Source: Deltaproteobacteria bacterium UBA2385
GTDB lineage: Bacteria > Myxococcota_A > UBA796 > UBA2385
Reading direction: 5' to 3'
DNA: 9,569 nt
Assembly (NCBI GenBank): GCA_002343455.1
Contig: DDSR01000235.1
Span: 1 to 9,569, forward strand
A model generated the notes under the pieces. That model worked only from the letters and a program-made list of their open reading frames with translations. It ran no database searches and was not told the DNA's origin. Both the position numbers and the translations under genes were made by a program. This document shows, piece after piece, positions 1 to 5,461 of this stretch (its first letter is position 1; every line of letters starts with the position of its first letter).

Positions 1-373
1 CCGGAGGGGGAGGCGCCGGAGGGGGGGGCGCCTTGGGCGGCCAACCCATCACCCGCTCGACCTGCTGGGCCTGGGTGTCGAGCAGCTCGAAGGCCTGCCC
101 GATCTGGCGCAGCGCCGTGCGCTGCCAGGGCAGCTCGCCGCCGTAGCGGATGATGCGGTGCAGCAGACCCGTGGGGAAGAGCAGGGCACCATCCGGGTCC
201 TCGAGCAGCACCTGGAGCAGCACGGCCCGGGTCAGATCCGCCTCGCTGGCGGCGTCGAGCACCTGGAGCTGTTCGCCCTGCCGGATCAGCCGGGCGAGCT
301 CGTCGAGGTTGACGTAGCGACTCTCGACGGTGTCGTAGAGGCGTCGGTTGCTGTACTTCTTGATGGTGCGCAC
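1..373 (-). CDS. phaR: PHA synthesis repressor PhaR, N-terminal part (truncated by window edge)
   Basis: This is a DNA-binding regulator of polyhydroxyalkanoate storage. In characterised proteobacteria PhaR represses phasin and pha genes and is released by binding to the polymer. Read on the minus strand from GTG at 373, the product starts MRTIKKYSNRRLYDT, followed by SRYVNLDELARLIRQGE and then DAASEADLTRAVL. This is the hallmark of the PHA accumulation regulator DNA-binding domain (about residues 1-62). The following helical part (LLFPTGLLHRIIRYGG onward, about 65-112) fits the second PHB_acc-type domain. An in-frame TAG at 385-383 lies four codons upstream, so GTG 373 is the only sensible start; an AGGG at 385-382 gives a modest ribosome binding site. 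The visible end is Pro-rich (Pro/Ala after GWPPK), and the C-terminus lies outside the window. It is divergent from a PHA synthase operon, which supports the assignment strongly. Confidence 0.93.
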   Translation of the reverse strand, partial: MRTIKKYSNRRLYDTVESRYVNLDELARLIRQGEQLQVLDAASEADLTRAVLLQVLLEDPDGALLFPTGLLHRIIRYGGELPWQRTALRQIGQAFELLDTQAQQVERVMGWPPKAPPPPAPPPP

Positions 374-431
374 GCAGCGGCCCTAACCGGCCCGGCGGCC
401 CCCCGGATCGGCGCCCCTCCAGGAAATCGTG

Positions 432-442
432 TTGCGCTGCAA
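432..442. promoter_or_regulatory. Candidate PhaR operator half 1 (TTGC-N3-GCAA)
   Basis: A perfect palindrome, TTGC-GCT-GCAA, lies in the divergent phaR / PHA-operon spacer. TGC/GCA-rich inverted repeats (CTGC-N-GCAG type) are the known kind of PhaR target in several proteobacteria. The match in kind and position is suggestive, but binding by this PhaR is inferred. Confidence 0.5.
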
Positions 443-450
443 AATCCATC

Positions 451-464
451 TTGCCGCACTGCAA
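451..464. promoter_or_regulatory. Candidate PhaR operator half 2 (TTGC-N6-GCAA)
   Basis: This is a second TTGC...GCAA inverted repeat. Its CTGCAA (459-464) lies 22 bp from the CTGCAA of the first site (437-442), about two helical turns, so two bound dimers would face the same side of the DNA. The element coincides with the -35 position of the proposed promoter of the rightward operon, as expected for a repressor site. Function is inferred. Confidence 0.5.
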
Positions 465-479
465 CATGATGGTTATTCT
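451..479 (+). promoter_or_regulatory. Candidate sigma70-type promoter of the PHA/envelope operon
   Basis: A -35-like TTGCCG (451-456) and a -10-like TATTCT (474-479) are separated by exactly 17 bp; each matches the consensus at 4 of 6 positions. This is the only AT-richer patch in the spacer (about 441-480) in an otherwise very GC-rich window. It would give a leader of roughly 65 nt before the ATG at 552. The overlap with the palindrome at 451-464 would let PhaR block it. Confidence 0.4.
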
Positions 480-518
480 CGACAGGTCGGCTGCGATGCC
501 GGCGCTCCCCCAAGCCCC

Positions 519-537
519 GCGGCCCTCCACAGGCCGC
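519..537 (+). other. Small leader hairpin before the first gene's ribosome binding site
   Basis: GCGGCC (519-524) and GGCCGC (532-537) form a perfect 6-bp GC-only stem with a 7-nt loop (CTCCACA). The loop sequence CTCCA (525-529) is complementary to TGGAG (542-546), which contains the ribosome binding site of the gene at 552. The structure could be chance in GC-rich DNA, or it could modulate translation. Confidence 0.3.
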
Positions 538-542
538 TCCCT

Positions 543-546
543 GGAG
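543..546 (+). promoter_or_regulatory. Ribosome binding site deciding the start at 552
   Basis: GGAG lies 5 nt before ATG 552. The reading frame stays open upstream to 429, so this site is the reason to choose 552 as the start. Confidence 0.6.
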
Positions 547-551
547 TCCCG

Positions 552-824
552 ATGTTCCCGAACCTGAGCCCCGACCTCTTCCCCGCCCTGGTCCCCGCCG
601 CTGCCCGCAAGGCCATGCTCGACCAGGGCCGCCGCGTCCTCTCCGCCCAGGGCGAGCTCGTCTCCTGGCAGCTCGGCCGCCTCGAAGCGGCTGAGGAGCA
701 GGCCCTGGCCTTCTGGAAGCTCTCCCTGGACCAGACCCGCAAGGCCGTCGACAACGCCATCGCCATGCAGGAGCAGGCCCTGTCCGTGCTGGCTCCCAAG
801 GAAGACGAAGCCGCCAGCGCCTGA
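552..824 (+). CDS. Small helical phasin-like protein, first gene of the PHA operon
   Basis: This is a 90-aa protein without a signal peptide. It begins MFPNLSPDLFPALVPAAARK, followed by two long amphipathic helical stretches (about 18-50 and 52-80) rich in Gln, Glu, Ala and Leu; KLSLDQTRKAVDNAI is an example. Phasins are small amphipathic helical proteins that coat PHA granules, and the phrase 'FWKLSLDQTRKAVDNA' is of that style, but I cannot assign it to a named phasin family. The start is set by GGAG at 543-546. The frame is open further upstream, but that segment would run through the promoter region and is not protein-like. The gene sits directly behind the candidate PhaR operator, where phasin genes are classically found, and 24 nt before the PhaE-like gene. 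Alternatives are a second small synthase-associated subunit or a granule-associated linker. Coding confidence is high; function confidence is moderate. Confidence 0.72.
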   Translation: MFPNLSPDLFPALVPAAARKAMLDQGRRVLSAQGELVSWQLGRLEAAEEQALAFWKLSLDQTRKAVDNAIAMQEQALSVLAPKEDEAASA

Positions 825-836
825 TCCCCCTCGACC

Positions 837-842
837 GAGGAG
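837..842 (+). promoter_or_regulatory. Strong ribosome binding site of the PhaE-like gene
   Basis: GAGGAG lies 6 nt before ATG 849 and is the best Shine-Dalgarno match in the window. It fixes the start of the PhaE-like gene. Confidence 0.65.
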
Positions 843-848
843 CCCGCC

Positions 849-1352
849 ATGACCCGCAGCACCAGCCCCTTCGACCAGGCCGACATCGACCTGGGCACGC
901 TCAGCCAGGACCTCTACCAGCAGTGGGAGTCGGCGATGACGACCTGGTGGGACCAGGTGCTCGACTCGCCCGAGGTCTTGAAGGCCTCGGGCCAGGGGCT
1001 CTCGACCCTCGCCCAGCAGCGGCGCAGGTACGAAGAGCAGGTCGACAGCAACCTGCAGCGCCTGCACCTGCCGACCCGCACCGACCTGATCCAGGTGACC
1101 CGCATCGCGACCCTGCTGGAGGAGCGGCTGCTGAAGATGGAGGACCGGCTGCTGGAGGTGCAGGATCAGCTGGTCGCCGCCGAGCGAGAGACGGTCCAGG
1201 CTCGGATCGACGCGGCGGAGGCCCGGATCGAGCAGCGCGAGCACCTGGCCGAGCTGCAGGCCCGGCTCGACCGCTTGGAAGGCAACGAACCCGAGGGCGA
1301 GCCCGCACCGAAGCCGACCCGCAAGCCCCCCAGCCGCAGGGCGCCGCGATGA
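849..1352 (+). CDS. phaE: Short PhaE-like PHA synthase subunit
   Basis: This 167-aa protein is likely the non-catalytic partner subunit of a class III-type PHA synthase, needed in known systems for synthase activity and granule localisation. The N-terminus is soluble and Trp/Gln-rich (YQQWESAMTTWWDQVL, about 23-38). The diagnostic part is LHLPTRTDLIQVTRIATLLE (about 72-91), matching the conserved 'LPTR' segment of PhaE/PhaR(subunit) proteins. A charged coiled coil follows (about 85-143, heptads of Leu/Glu/Arg), then a basic Pro-rich tail (about 148-167, KPTRKPPSRRAPR). Typical class III PhaE is about twice this length; the size is closer to class IV PhaR subunits, so it is a reduced version. 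Its TGA overlaps the next ATG in an ATGA at 1349-1352, so it is probably translationally coupled to the synthase gene. Confidence 0.82.
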   Translation: MTRSTSPFDQADIDLGTLSQDLYQQWESAMTTWWDQVLDSPEVLKASGQGLSTLAQQRRRYEEQVDSNLQRLHLPTRTDLIQVTRIATLLEERLLKMEDRLLEVQDQLVAAERETVQARIDAAEARIEQREHLAELQARLDRLEGNEPEGEPAPKPTRKPPSRRAPR

Positions 1353-2371
1353 CCCCCATCGACCGCATGAGCGAGCTCTTCCGCTTCCTGCAGGCCGACC
1401 CGGTCGCCCGGGCCCGCGCCGGCCAGAGCCCACACACCATCATCCACCGGCAGAACAAGGCCGTCCTGCGCTTCTTCCCGGCCCGCGGCCCGCGGCAGGG
1501 CGCGCCGCTCTTCATCTCGATGCCGCTGATCAACACCTGGACGATCTTCGACCTGCTGCCCGAGCGCAGCGTCGTGGCCGCCCTCACCGCCGCGGGTATC
1601 CCTGTCTACCTGCTGGACTGGGGCCGCCCGGGCCCCGAAGACCGCGGCGTCCGGCTCGACGATCTGATCGACGATCTCCTCCCCCGGGCCATGGACCGGG
1701 CCAGCCGCCACGCGCGCAGCGAAGGCGGGGATGGAGCTCTAGCGGGTCTAGGCTACTGCGTCGGCGGCACCTTCCTCTCCCTCCGCCTGGCCCATGACCC
1801 GGGGCCGATCTCGACACTAGCGCTGCTAGCAGCGCCGATCGACTTCCACGCCTCCGGGCGACTGGCCGCCTGGGCCTCGCCCGACAGCTTCCCCCTGGAT
1901 GACCTGGTCGATGGACTGGGAAACTTCCCGGCGTCCCTGATGCGCACCAGCTTCCAGCTCCTGCGGCCCGCGGGTCAGGTGGCCAAGTGGAAGGGGCTCT
2001 ACGAGCGCATCGAGGATCCCGGCTTCCGGCAGCTCTGGGCGGCGATGGAGCAGTGGAGCGAGGACGGGGTCGAATTCCCCGGCGAGGCCTACCGGGAGTA
2101 CGTGCGCCGCTGCTACTTCGACAACGCGCTGATCACCGGCGGCTGGACGCTGGGCGACCGCCCGGTGGACCTGGGTCGGGCCCGCATCCCCGCGGTCGCA
2201 TTCGCCGCCGACGGCGACCATATCTGCCCGCCGCAGGCCGCCTTCGGCCTCGCCCGCGCCTGGGGCGCCCCCACCCAGACCCGCCAGCTCAAGGGCGGCC
2301 ACGTCGGCGTCTGCGTCGGCAAGGCCCTGCCCGCCGCGCTGATCGCCTGGTCGCAGGAGCAGGCCGAGTGA
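1349..2371 (+). CDS. phaC: PHA synthase catalytic subunit, class III-type, copy 1
   Basis: This 340-aa cytoplasmic polymerase would join (R)-3-hydroxyacyl-CoA units into polyester. The fold is alpha/beta-hydrolase with a Cys nucleophile in GYCVGG (Cys137), Asp290 in AADGDHICPP and His318 in KGGHVGV. The Cys-Asp and Asp-His spacings (153 and 28) are almost those of the Allochromatium vinosum class III enzyme (C149, D302, H331 from memory). Other family marks are HRQNKAVLRFF near residue 32, PERSVVAAL, VYLLDWGRPGPED and the MEQW...FDNALITGGW segment. The ATG at 1349 overlaps the previous stop, with AGGG at 1338-1341, 7 nt upstream; the frame is open upstream only because it runs antiphase through phaE. 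A run of CTA codons around the catalytic elbow is unlike the rest of the gene. It is clearly paralogous to the next gene but divergent. Confidence 0.93.
   Translation: MTPIDRMSELFRFLQADPVARARAGQSPHTIIHRQNKAVLRFFPARGPRQGAPLFISMPLINTWTIFDLLPERSVVAALTAAGIPVYLLDWGRPGPEDRGVRLDDLIDDLLPRAMDRASRHARSEGGDGALAGLGYCVGGTFLSLRLAHDPGPISTLALLAAPIDFHASGRLAAWASPDSFPLDDLVDGLGNFPASLMRTSFQLLRPAGQVAKWKGLYERIEDPGFRQLWAAMEQWSEDGVEFPGEAYREYVRRCYFDNALITGGWTLGDRPVDLGRARIPAVAFAADGDHICPPQAAFGLARAWGAPTQTRQLKGGHVGVCVGKALPAALIAWSQEQAE
1739..1829 (+). other. Rare-codon / CTAG cluster inside phaC copy 1
   Basis: Four CTA leucine codons (residues 131, 134, 157, 160) fall within 91 bases together with GCT, GGT, ACA and GCA codons. 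This window otherwise uses CTG/CTC and GCC/GGC/ACC almost exclusively. Each CTA is followed by G, giving four CTAG tetramers (1739, 1748, 1817, 1826); I noticed no other CTAG in the window. The patch flanks the catalytic Cys137. Confidence 0.7.
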
Positions 2372-3441
2372 ACCTCCCGGCCGATCCCCTCGCCTTCCTG
2401 CGCCCGCTGGTCCAGGGCTACGGCGGCTTCGACCAGGCCGACCGCGCCCGGCGAGGCGCCGAGCTGCTGGCCCGCCTGCCGCGCCCACCGGTGGCCCTGA
2501 CCCCGCACCGGGTCGTTCACCGCCAGAACAAGCTGCAGCTGCGCTACTACGCGCCCTCGTCGGCCCAGGCGACAGGACGCCCGGTGGTGGTGGTGCCCTC
2601 GATGATCAACAAGGCCTGGATCTGCGACCTGGAACCGGACCGCTCGCTGGTCGGGGCGCTGGCCGCCGCCGGCCACCCGACCTACCTCGTCGACTGGGGC
2701 GAGCCCGGGCCCGAGGACGCCAACCAGGACGTCGGCACGGTCCTCCTGGACCTGCTGCACCGCAGCATCGATCGGGCCTGCCGCCACGCCGGCGCCGCCC
2801 AGGCGGTGCTGCTCGGCTACTGCCAGGGCGGCACGCTCGCCGCCATGTACAGCGCCCTCCGCCCCCAGCGGGTCGCCGGCCTGATCGCCCTGAACGCTCC
2901 CGTCGACTTCGAGAAGGGCGGTCGCTTCCGCAGCTTCGTGCAGCACCTCGACGTCGAGACCGCCTTCGACGCCGACCGCCTCGTCGGCACCGAGCTGATG
3001 GCCCAGGCCTTCAAGATGCTCGACCCGATGGGCAACATCGGCCGCCTGACCGCCATCGAAGCCGCCAGCCACACCCCCGCCACCCTCTCCCGGGTGCTGA
3101 TCCGCGAGCGCTGGCTGGAAGAGAACGTGCCGATGCCCGGGGCCTTCGCCCAGGAGTTCATCCGGAACGCCTACCAGGACAACCGCCTGCTGGCTGGGAC
3201 CTGGGAGGTGCGCGGCGAGCGCGTCGATCTGCGCCGCATCGCCGTCCCGCTGATGGTCCTGGCCTGCCGCCGCGACTTCATCGCCCCGCCCGAGGCCTGC
3301 CTGCCGCTGGCCCAGGCGACCAGCAGCCCGGCGGTGCACGAGGAGCTGCTGGAGACGGGCCACATCGGGGTGGTGGTCGGGTCCTACGGGCCGAAGGTCT
3401 TCTACCCGCTGCTTGATCGGTGGATCAGGAATCACTCATGA
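2368..3441 (+). CDS. phaC: PHA synthase catalytic subunit, class III-type, copy 2
   Basis: This 357-aa second synthase subunit has the nucleophile box GYCQGG (Cys152), Asp303 in CRRDFIAPP and His332 in ETGHIGVVVG. The length and spacings (151 and 29) are those of a standard class III PhaC. Shared family segments are HRQNKLQLRYY (about 50), PSMINKAWICDLEPDRSLV, TYLVDWGEPGPED, PVDFEKGG, RERWLEENVPMPG and QDNRLLAGTWEV. The residue after the catalytic Asp is Phe, where His is usual. The start is GTG at 2368, forming GTGA with the previous stop, supported by AGGAG at 2355-2359, 8 nt upstream; no ATG fits. Its own stop overlaps the ligase start. Aligned by eye to copy 1, the two share the motifs but differ through most of the sequence. 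Copy 2 has a longer N-terminus, so this is an old duplication or two separately acquired subunits, perhaps working as a heteromer. Confidence 0.93.
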   Translation: MNLPADPLAFLRPLVQGYGGFDQADRARRGAELLARLPRPPVALTPHRVVHRQNKLQLRYYAPSSAQATGRPVVVVPSMINKAWICDLEPDRSLVGALAAAGHPTYLVDWGEPGPEDANQDVGTVLLDLLHRSIDRACRHAGAAQAVLLGYCQGGTLAAMYSALRPQRVAGLIALNAPVDFEKGGRFRSFVQHLDVETAFDADRLVGTELMAQAFKMLDPMGNIGRLTAIEAASHTPATLSRVLIRERWLEENVPMPGAFAQEFIRNAYQDNRLLAGTWEVRGERVDLRRIAVPLMVLACRRDFIAPPEACLPLAQATSSPAVHEELLETGHIGVVVGSYGPKVFYPLLDRWIRNHS

Positions 3442-4886
3442 GCCATTGGCCGGAGATGCACGCCCGCTTCCGACCGCAGGCCGAGGCCCTGGTCGATCTG
3501 GGCACCGGCCGCCGCTGGACCTGGGCGCAGCTTCACGCCGACAGCCTCGCCTGGGCGGCTACCCTGCACGAGGCCGGCGTCGGCCCCGGGCAGACCGTGG
3601 CCGTGCTGGCGCTCAACCGGGGCGAGACCTTCGCCCTGCTCTTCGCCGCCGCCCACCTCGGCGCGGTGCTCTTCCCGATGAACTGGCGGCTCTCGGCTCC
3701 TGAGCTGCGCTGGCAGGCCGAGCACGCCCAGCCTCGCCTGCTGCTGCACGACGAGCCCCACGCGGGCCTCGCCGCCGAGCTGGGCCTGCCGCTGCGCTCG
3801 CTGGAGCAGCCGCCCCTCGACCTGCTCGCACCTCCCCGGGCCCGACAGGGCAACGCCCTCTCCGATGCCTGGCAGCTGATGTACACCTCGGGCAGCTCCG
3901 GCCGACCCAAGGGCGCCCTGATCAGCCACGGCCAGGTCCACTGGAACGCCCTGGCCACCATCCTGGCCTGCGAGCTGCGCGCTGAGCACAGCACCCTGAC
4001 CTTCGCCCCCCTCTTCCACACCGGGGGCATGAACTGCCTGAGCACCCCGTTGCTGCATCGCGGCGGACGGGTGGTGCTGACGCCTCGGCTGGACGCGGGC
4101 GAGGCCCTCGCCAGCGTCGCGGGCGAGCAGATCAGCCACCTGATGGGGGTGCCGACCATCTACCAGCTGCTGGCCGACCACCCCGACTTCGAGGGCACCG
4201 ACCTCTCCAGCGTGCAGGACGCCATCTGCGGCGGCGCGCCCCTGGGAGAGGCCCTGCTGCAGCGCTACCTGGACCGGGGGATCCCCCTGCGCCAGGGCTT
4301 CGGCCTGACCGAGGTCGGCCCCAACTGCTTCTCGACCCCCCCGGCCCGGGTGCGCGAGAAGCTCGGCACCGTCGGCCTGCCGATCCACCACATCGAGGCC
4401 CGGCTCTCTCGCCCCGACGGCAGCGAGTGCGACTGCGACGAGCCGGGCGAGCTCTGGCTGCGCGGCCCGATGGTCTGCCAGGGCTACCTGCACGACCCCG
4501 CGGCCACGGCCAGCAGCATCGTCGAGGGCTGGTTCCGCACCGGCGACGTGCTCAGCCGCGACGCCGAGGGCTACTTCCGCGTGCGCGGGCGCCTGAAGGA
4601 GATGTACATCTCCGGCGGCGAGAACGTCTACCCGGCCGAGGTCGAGGCGGTGCTGCAAGGCCACCCCGCCGTGGCCCTGGCGGCGGTGAAGGGCGTGCCC
4701 GACGCGCGCTGGGGCGAGGTCGGTAGCGCCTTCCTCGAGCTGCTTCCCGGCGCCAGCCTCTCGGCCGACGAGCTGCTCGACTGGCTGCGCCCCCGCCTCG
4801 CCCGCTACAAGCTCCCCAAGCGGGTCGAGATCCTCTCGGCCCTCCCGCGCACCGGCTCGGGCAAGATCGACAAGGCCGCCCTCTGA
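3438..4886 (+). CDS. AMP-forming acyl-CoA ligase (class I adenylate-forming enzyme)
   Basis: This 482-aa cytoplasmic enzyme is predicted to activate a fatty or hydroxy-fatty acid with ATP and load it onto CoA. Motifs in order are the phosphate loop YTSGSSGRPKG (149-159), PLFHTGGMN, GVPTIYQLL, GFGLTE (287-292), GWFRTGD with Asp370, the hinge GRLKEMYISGGENVYP (384-399), and the C-terminal catalytic Lys476 in PRTGSGKIDK. All key residues are present. The chain ends only six residues after Lys476, which is slightly short. ATG 3438 is chosen: it makes ATGA with the PHA synthase stop, with AGGA at 3427-3430, 7 nt before it. A GTG at 3420 would add six residues. Overlap with the synthase suggests it feeds CoA thioesters to polymer synthesis, or recovers acids released from lipid or polymer. 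The exact chain length is not readable from sequence. Confidence 0.93.
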   Translation: MSHWPEMHARFRPQAEALVDLGTGRRWTWAQLHADSLAWAATLHEAGVGPGQTVAVLALNRGETFALLFAAAHLGAVLFPMNWRLSAPELRWQAEHAQPRLLLHDEPHAGLAAELGLPLRSLEQPPLDLLAPPRARQGNALSDAWQLMYTSGSSGRPKGALISHGQVHWNALATILACELRAEHSTLTFAPLFHTGGMNCLSTPLLHRGGRVVLTPRLDAGEALASVAGEQISHLMGVPTIYQLLADHPDFEGTDLSSVQDAICGGAPLGEALLQRYLDRGIPLRQGFGLTEVGPNCFSTPPARVREKLGTVGLPIHHIEARLSRPDGSECDCDEPGELWLRGPMVCQGYLHDPAATASSIVEGWFRTGDVLSRDAEGYFRVRGRLKEMYISGGENVYPAEVEAVLQGHPAVALAAVKGVPDARWGEVGSAFLELLPGASLSADELLDWLRPRLARYKLPKRVEILSALPRTGSGKIDKAAL

Positions 4887-4887
4887 T

Positions 4888-4891
4888 GGAG
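4888..4891 (+). promoter_or_regulatory. Ribosome binding site favouring start 4898 over 4886
   Basis: GGAG is placed 6 nt before ATG 4898. The alternative in-frame ATG at 4886, which overlaps the ligase TGA as TGATG, has no comparable site. Confidence 0.45.
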
Positions 4892-4897
4892 CTCCTC

Positions 4898-5461
4898 ATG
4901 CGCCTCTCCCCGCTGCTGCTGATCCTGGCCTGCCGTCCCGACGATGTGAACGGCGACCCCACCGAGGACGGAGGGTCCACCGACGGCGGGGGAGAGGCCG
5001 GCGATGGCGGGGGAGGAGGCGACGGCGGCGGAGACGGGGGAGCAGCCTCTGGCGACTGCGAGGGCAGCGGCCTCCTCGGCGACTGGCGCTCCGAGGGCGA
5101 GGACATCAGCGCGCTCTTCCAGCTCTCGACCTTCGACTACGCCCGGGTCGACGCCAGCTTCGGCGCGGACTGCCTCTACCGGGTCGATGTGCTGACCAAC
5201 GGCGGCGACGAGTACGTGATCACGGGCTCCTGGGAGGCCCAGGAGGGCAGCCCCGGCAGCATCACCCAGTGGCAGGACTACCCCTACGCCGCGCGGGCCG
5301 AGGGCATCTGGCAGGTGGCCGGCGAGGCGCTCAGCTTCGAGGTGGTCCAGGTCGACCCCGACTACGGCTTCACCGCGCCGACGCCGAGCACGGGCTTCGG
5401 CAGCACCGCGGGCCAGGGGCTGGCCGCTGGCGACAACGTCCAGACCTACCGGCGCCTGTGA
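4898..5461 (+). CDS. Predicted outer-membrane lipoprotein with Gly/Asp tether, unknown function
   Basis: This is a lipoprotein of 187 aa (191 aa if started at the coupled ATG 4886). A very short hydrophobic leader, MRLSPLLLILA, is followed by the lipobox Cys (Cys12) and RPDD. A Gly/Asp-rich low-complexity tether (about 24-48) would lift the domain off the membrane. The folded part (about 51-187) is beta-rich with two cysteines, in GDCEGS and GADCLYR, that could form a disulfide, and phrases such as LGDWRSEGEDI, YVITGSWEAQEG and GIWQVAGEALSFEV. That alternation resembles a small beta-barrel or lipocalin-like sandwich, but I recognise no family. It lies between the ligase and the outer-membrane barrel (TGATG overlap at 5459-5463). 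A role as a surface or periplasmic binding partner for the barrel or for a lipid ligand is possible but unproven. Confidence 0.75.
   Translation: MRLSPLLLILACRPDDVNGDPTEDGGSTDGGGEAGDGGGGGDGGGDGGAASGDCEGSGLLGDWRSEGEDISALFQLSTFDYARVDASFGADCLYRVDVLTNGGDEYVITGSWEAQEGSPGSITQWQDYPYAARAEGIWQVAGEALSFEVVQVDPDYGFTAPTPSTGFGSTAGQGLAAGDNVQTYRRL
4967..5041 (+). repeat. Gly/Asp low-complexity tract in the lipoprotein
   Basis: This is an imperfect GAC/GGC/GGG/GGA-rich tract coding for Gly, Asp, and a few Ser, Thr, Glu and Ala (residues 24-48 from start 4898). It immediately follows the lipidated N-terminus and acts as a likely flexible spacer. Several runs of three or more G occur on the plus strand. Confidence 0.7.

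Noticed and set aside
1..35. G-rich stretch at the window start as a regulatory or G-quadruplex element
   Set aside because: It is explained by the Pro-rich C-terminal part of PhaR on the minus strand; structure potential alone is not enough.
158..469. Plus-strand open frame over the phaR region
   Set aside because: The minus strand encodes the unmistakable PhaR N-terminus here, so the plus-strand frame is a shadow.
923..1348. N-terminal extension of PhaC copy 1 through the phaE gene
   Set aside because: The frame is open, but the translation is Pro/Ala/Arg/Gly noise. ATG 1349 has the ATGA overlap and the family N-terminus begins there.
2113..3435. 440-codon open frame on the minus strand opposite PhaC copy 2 (and a similar one at 3432-4664 opposite the ligase)
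   Set aside because: These are antisense shadows in GC-rich DNA. The plus-strand products have full catalytic motifs.
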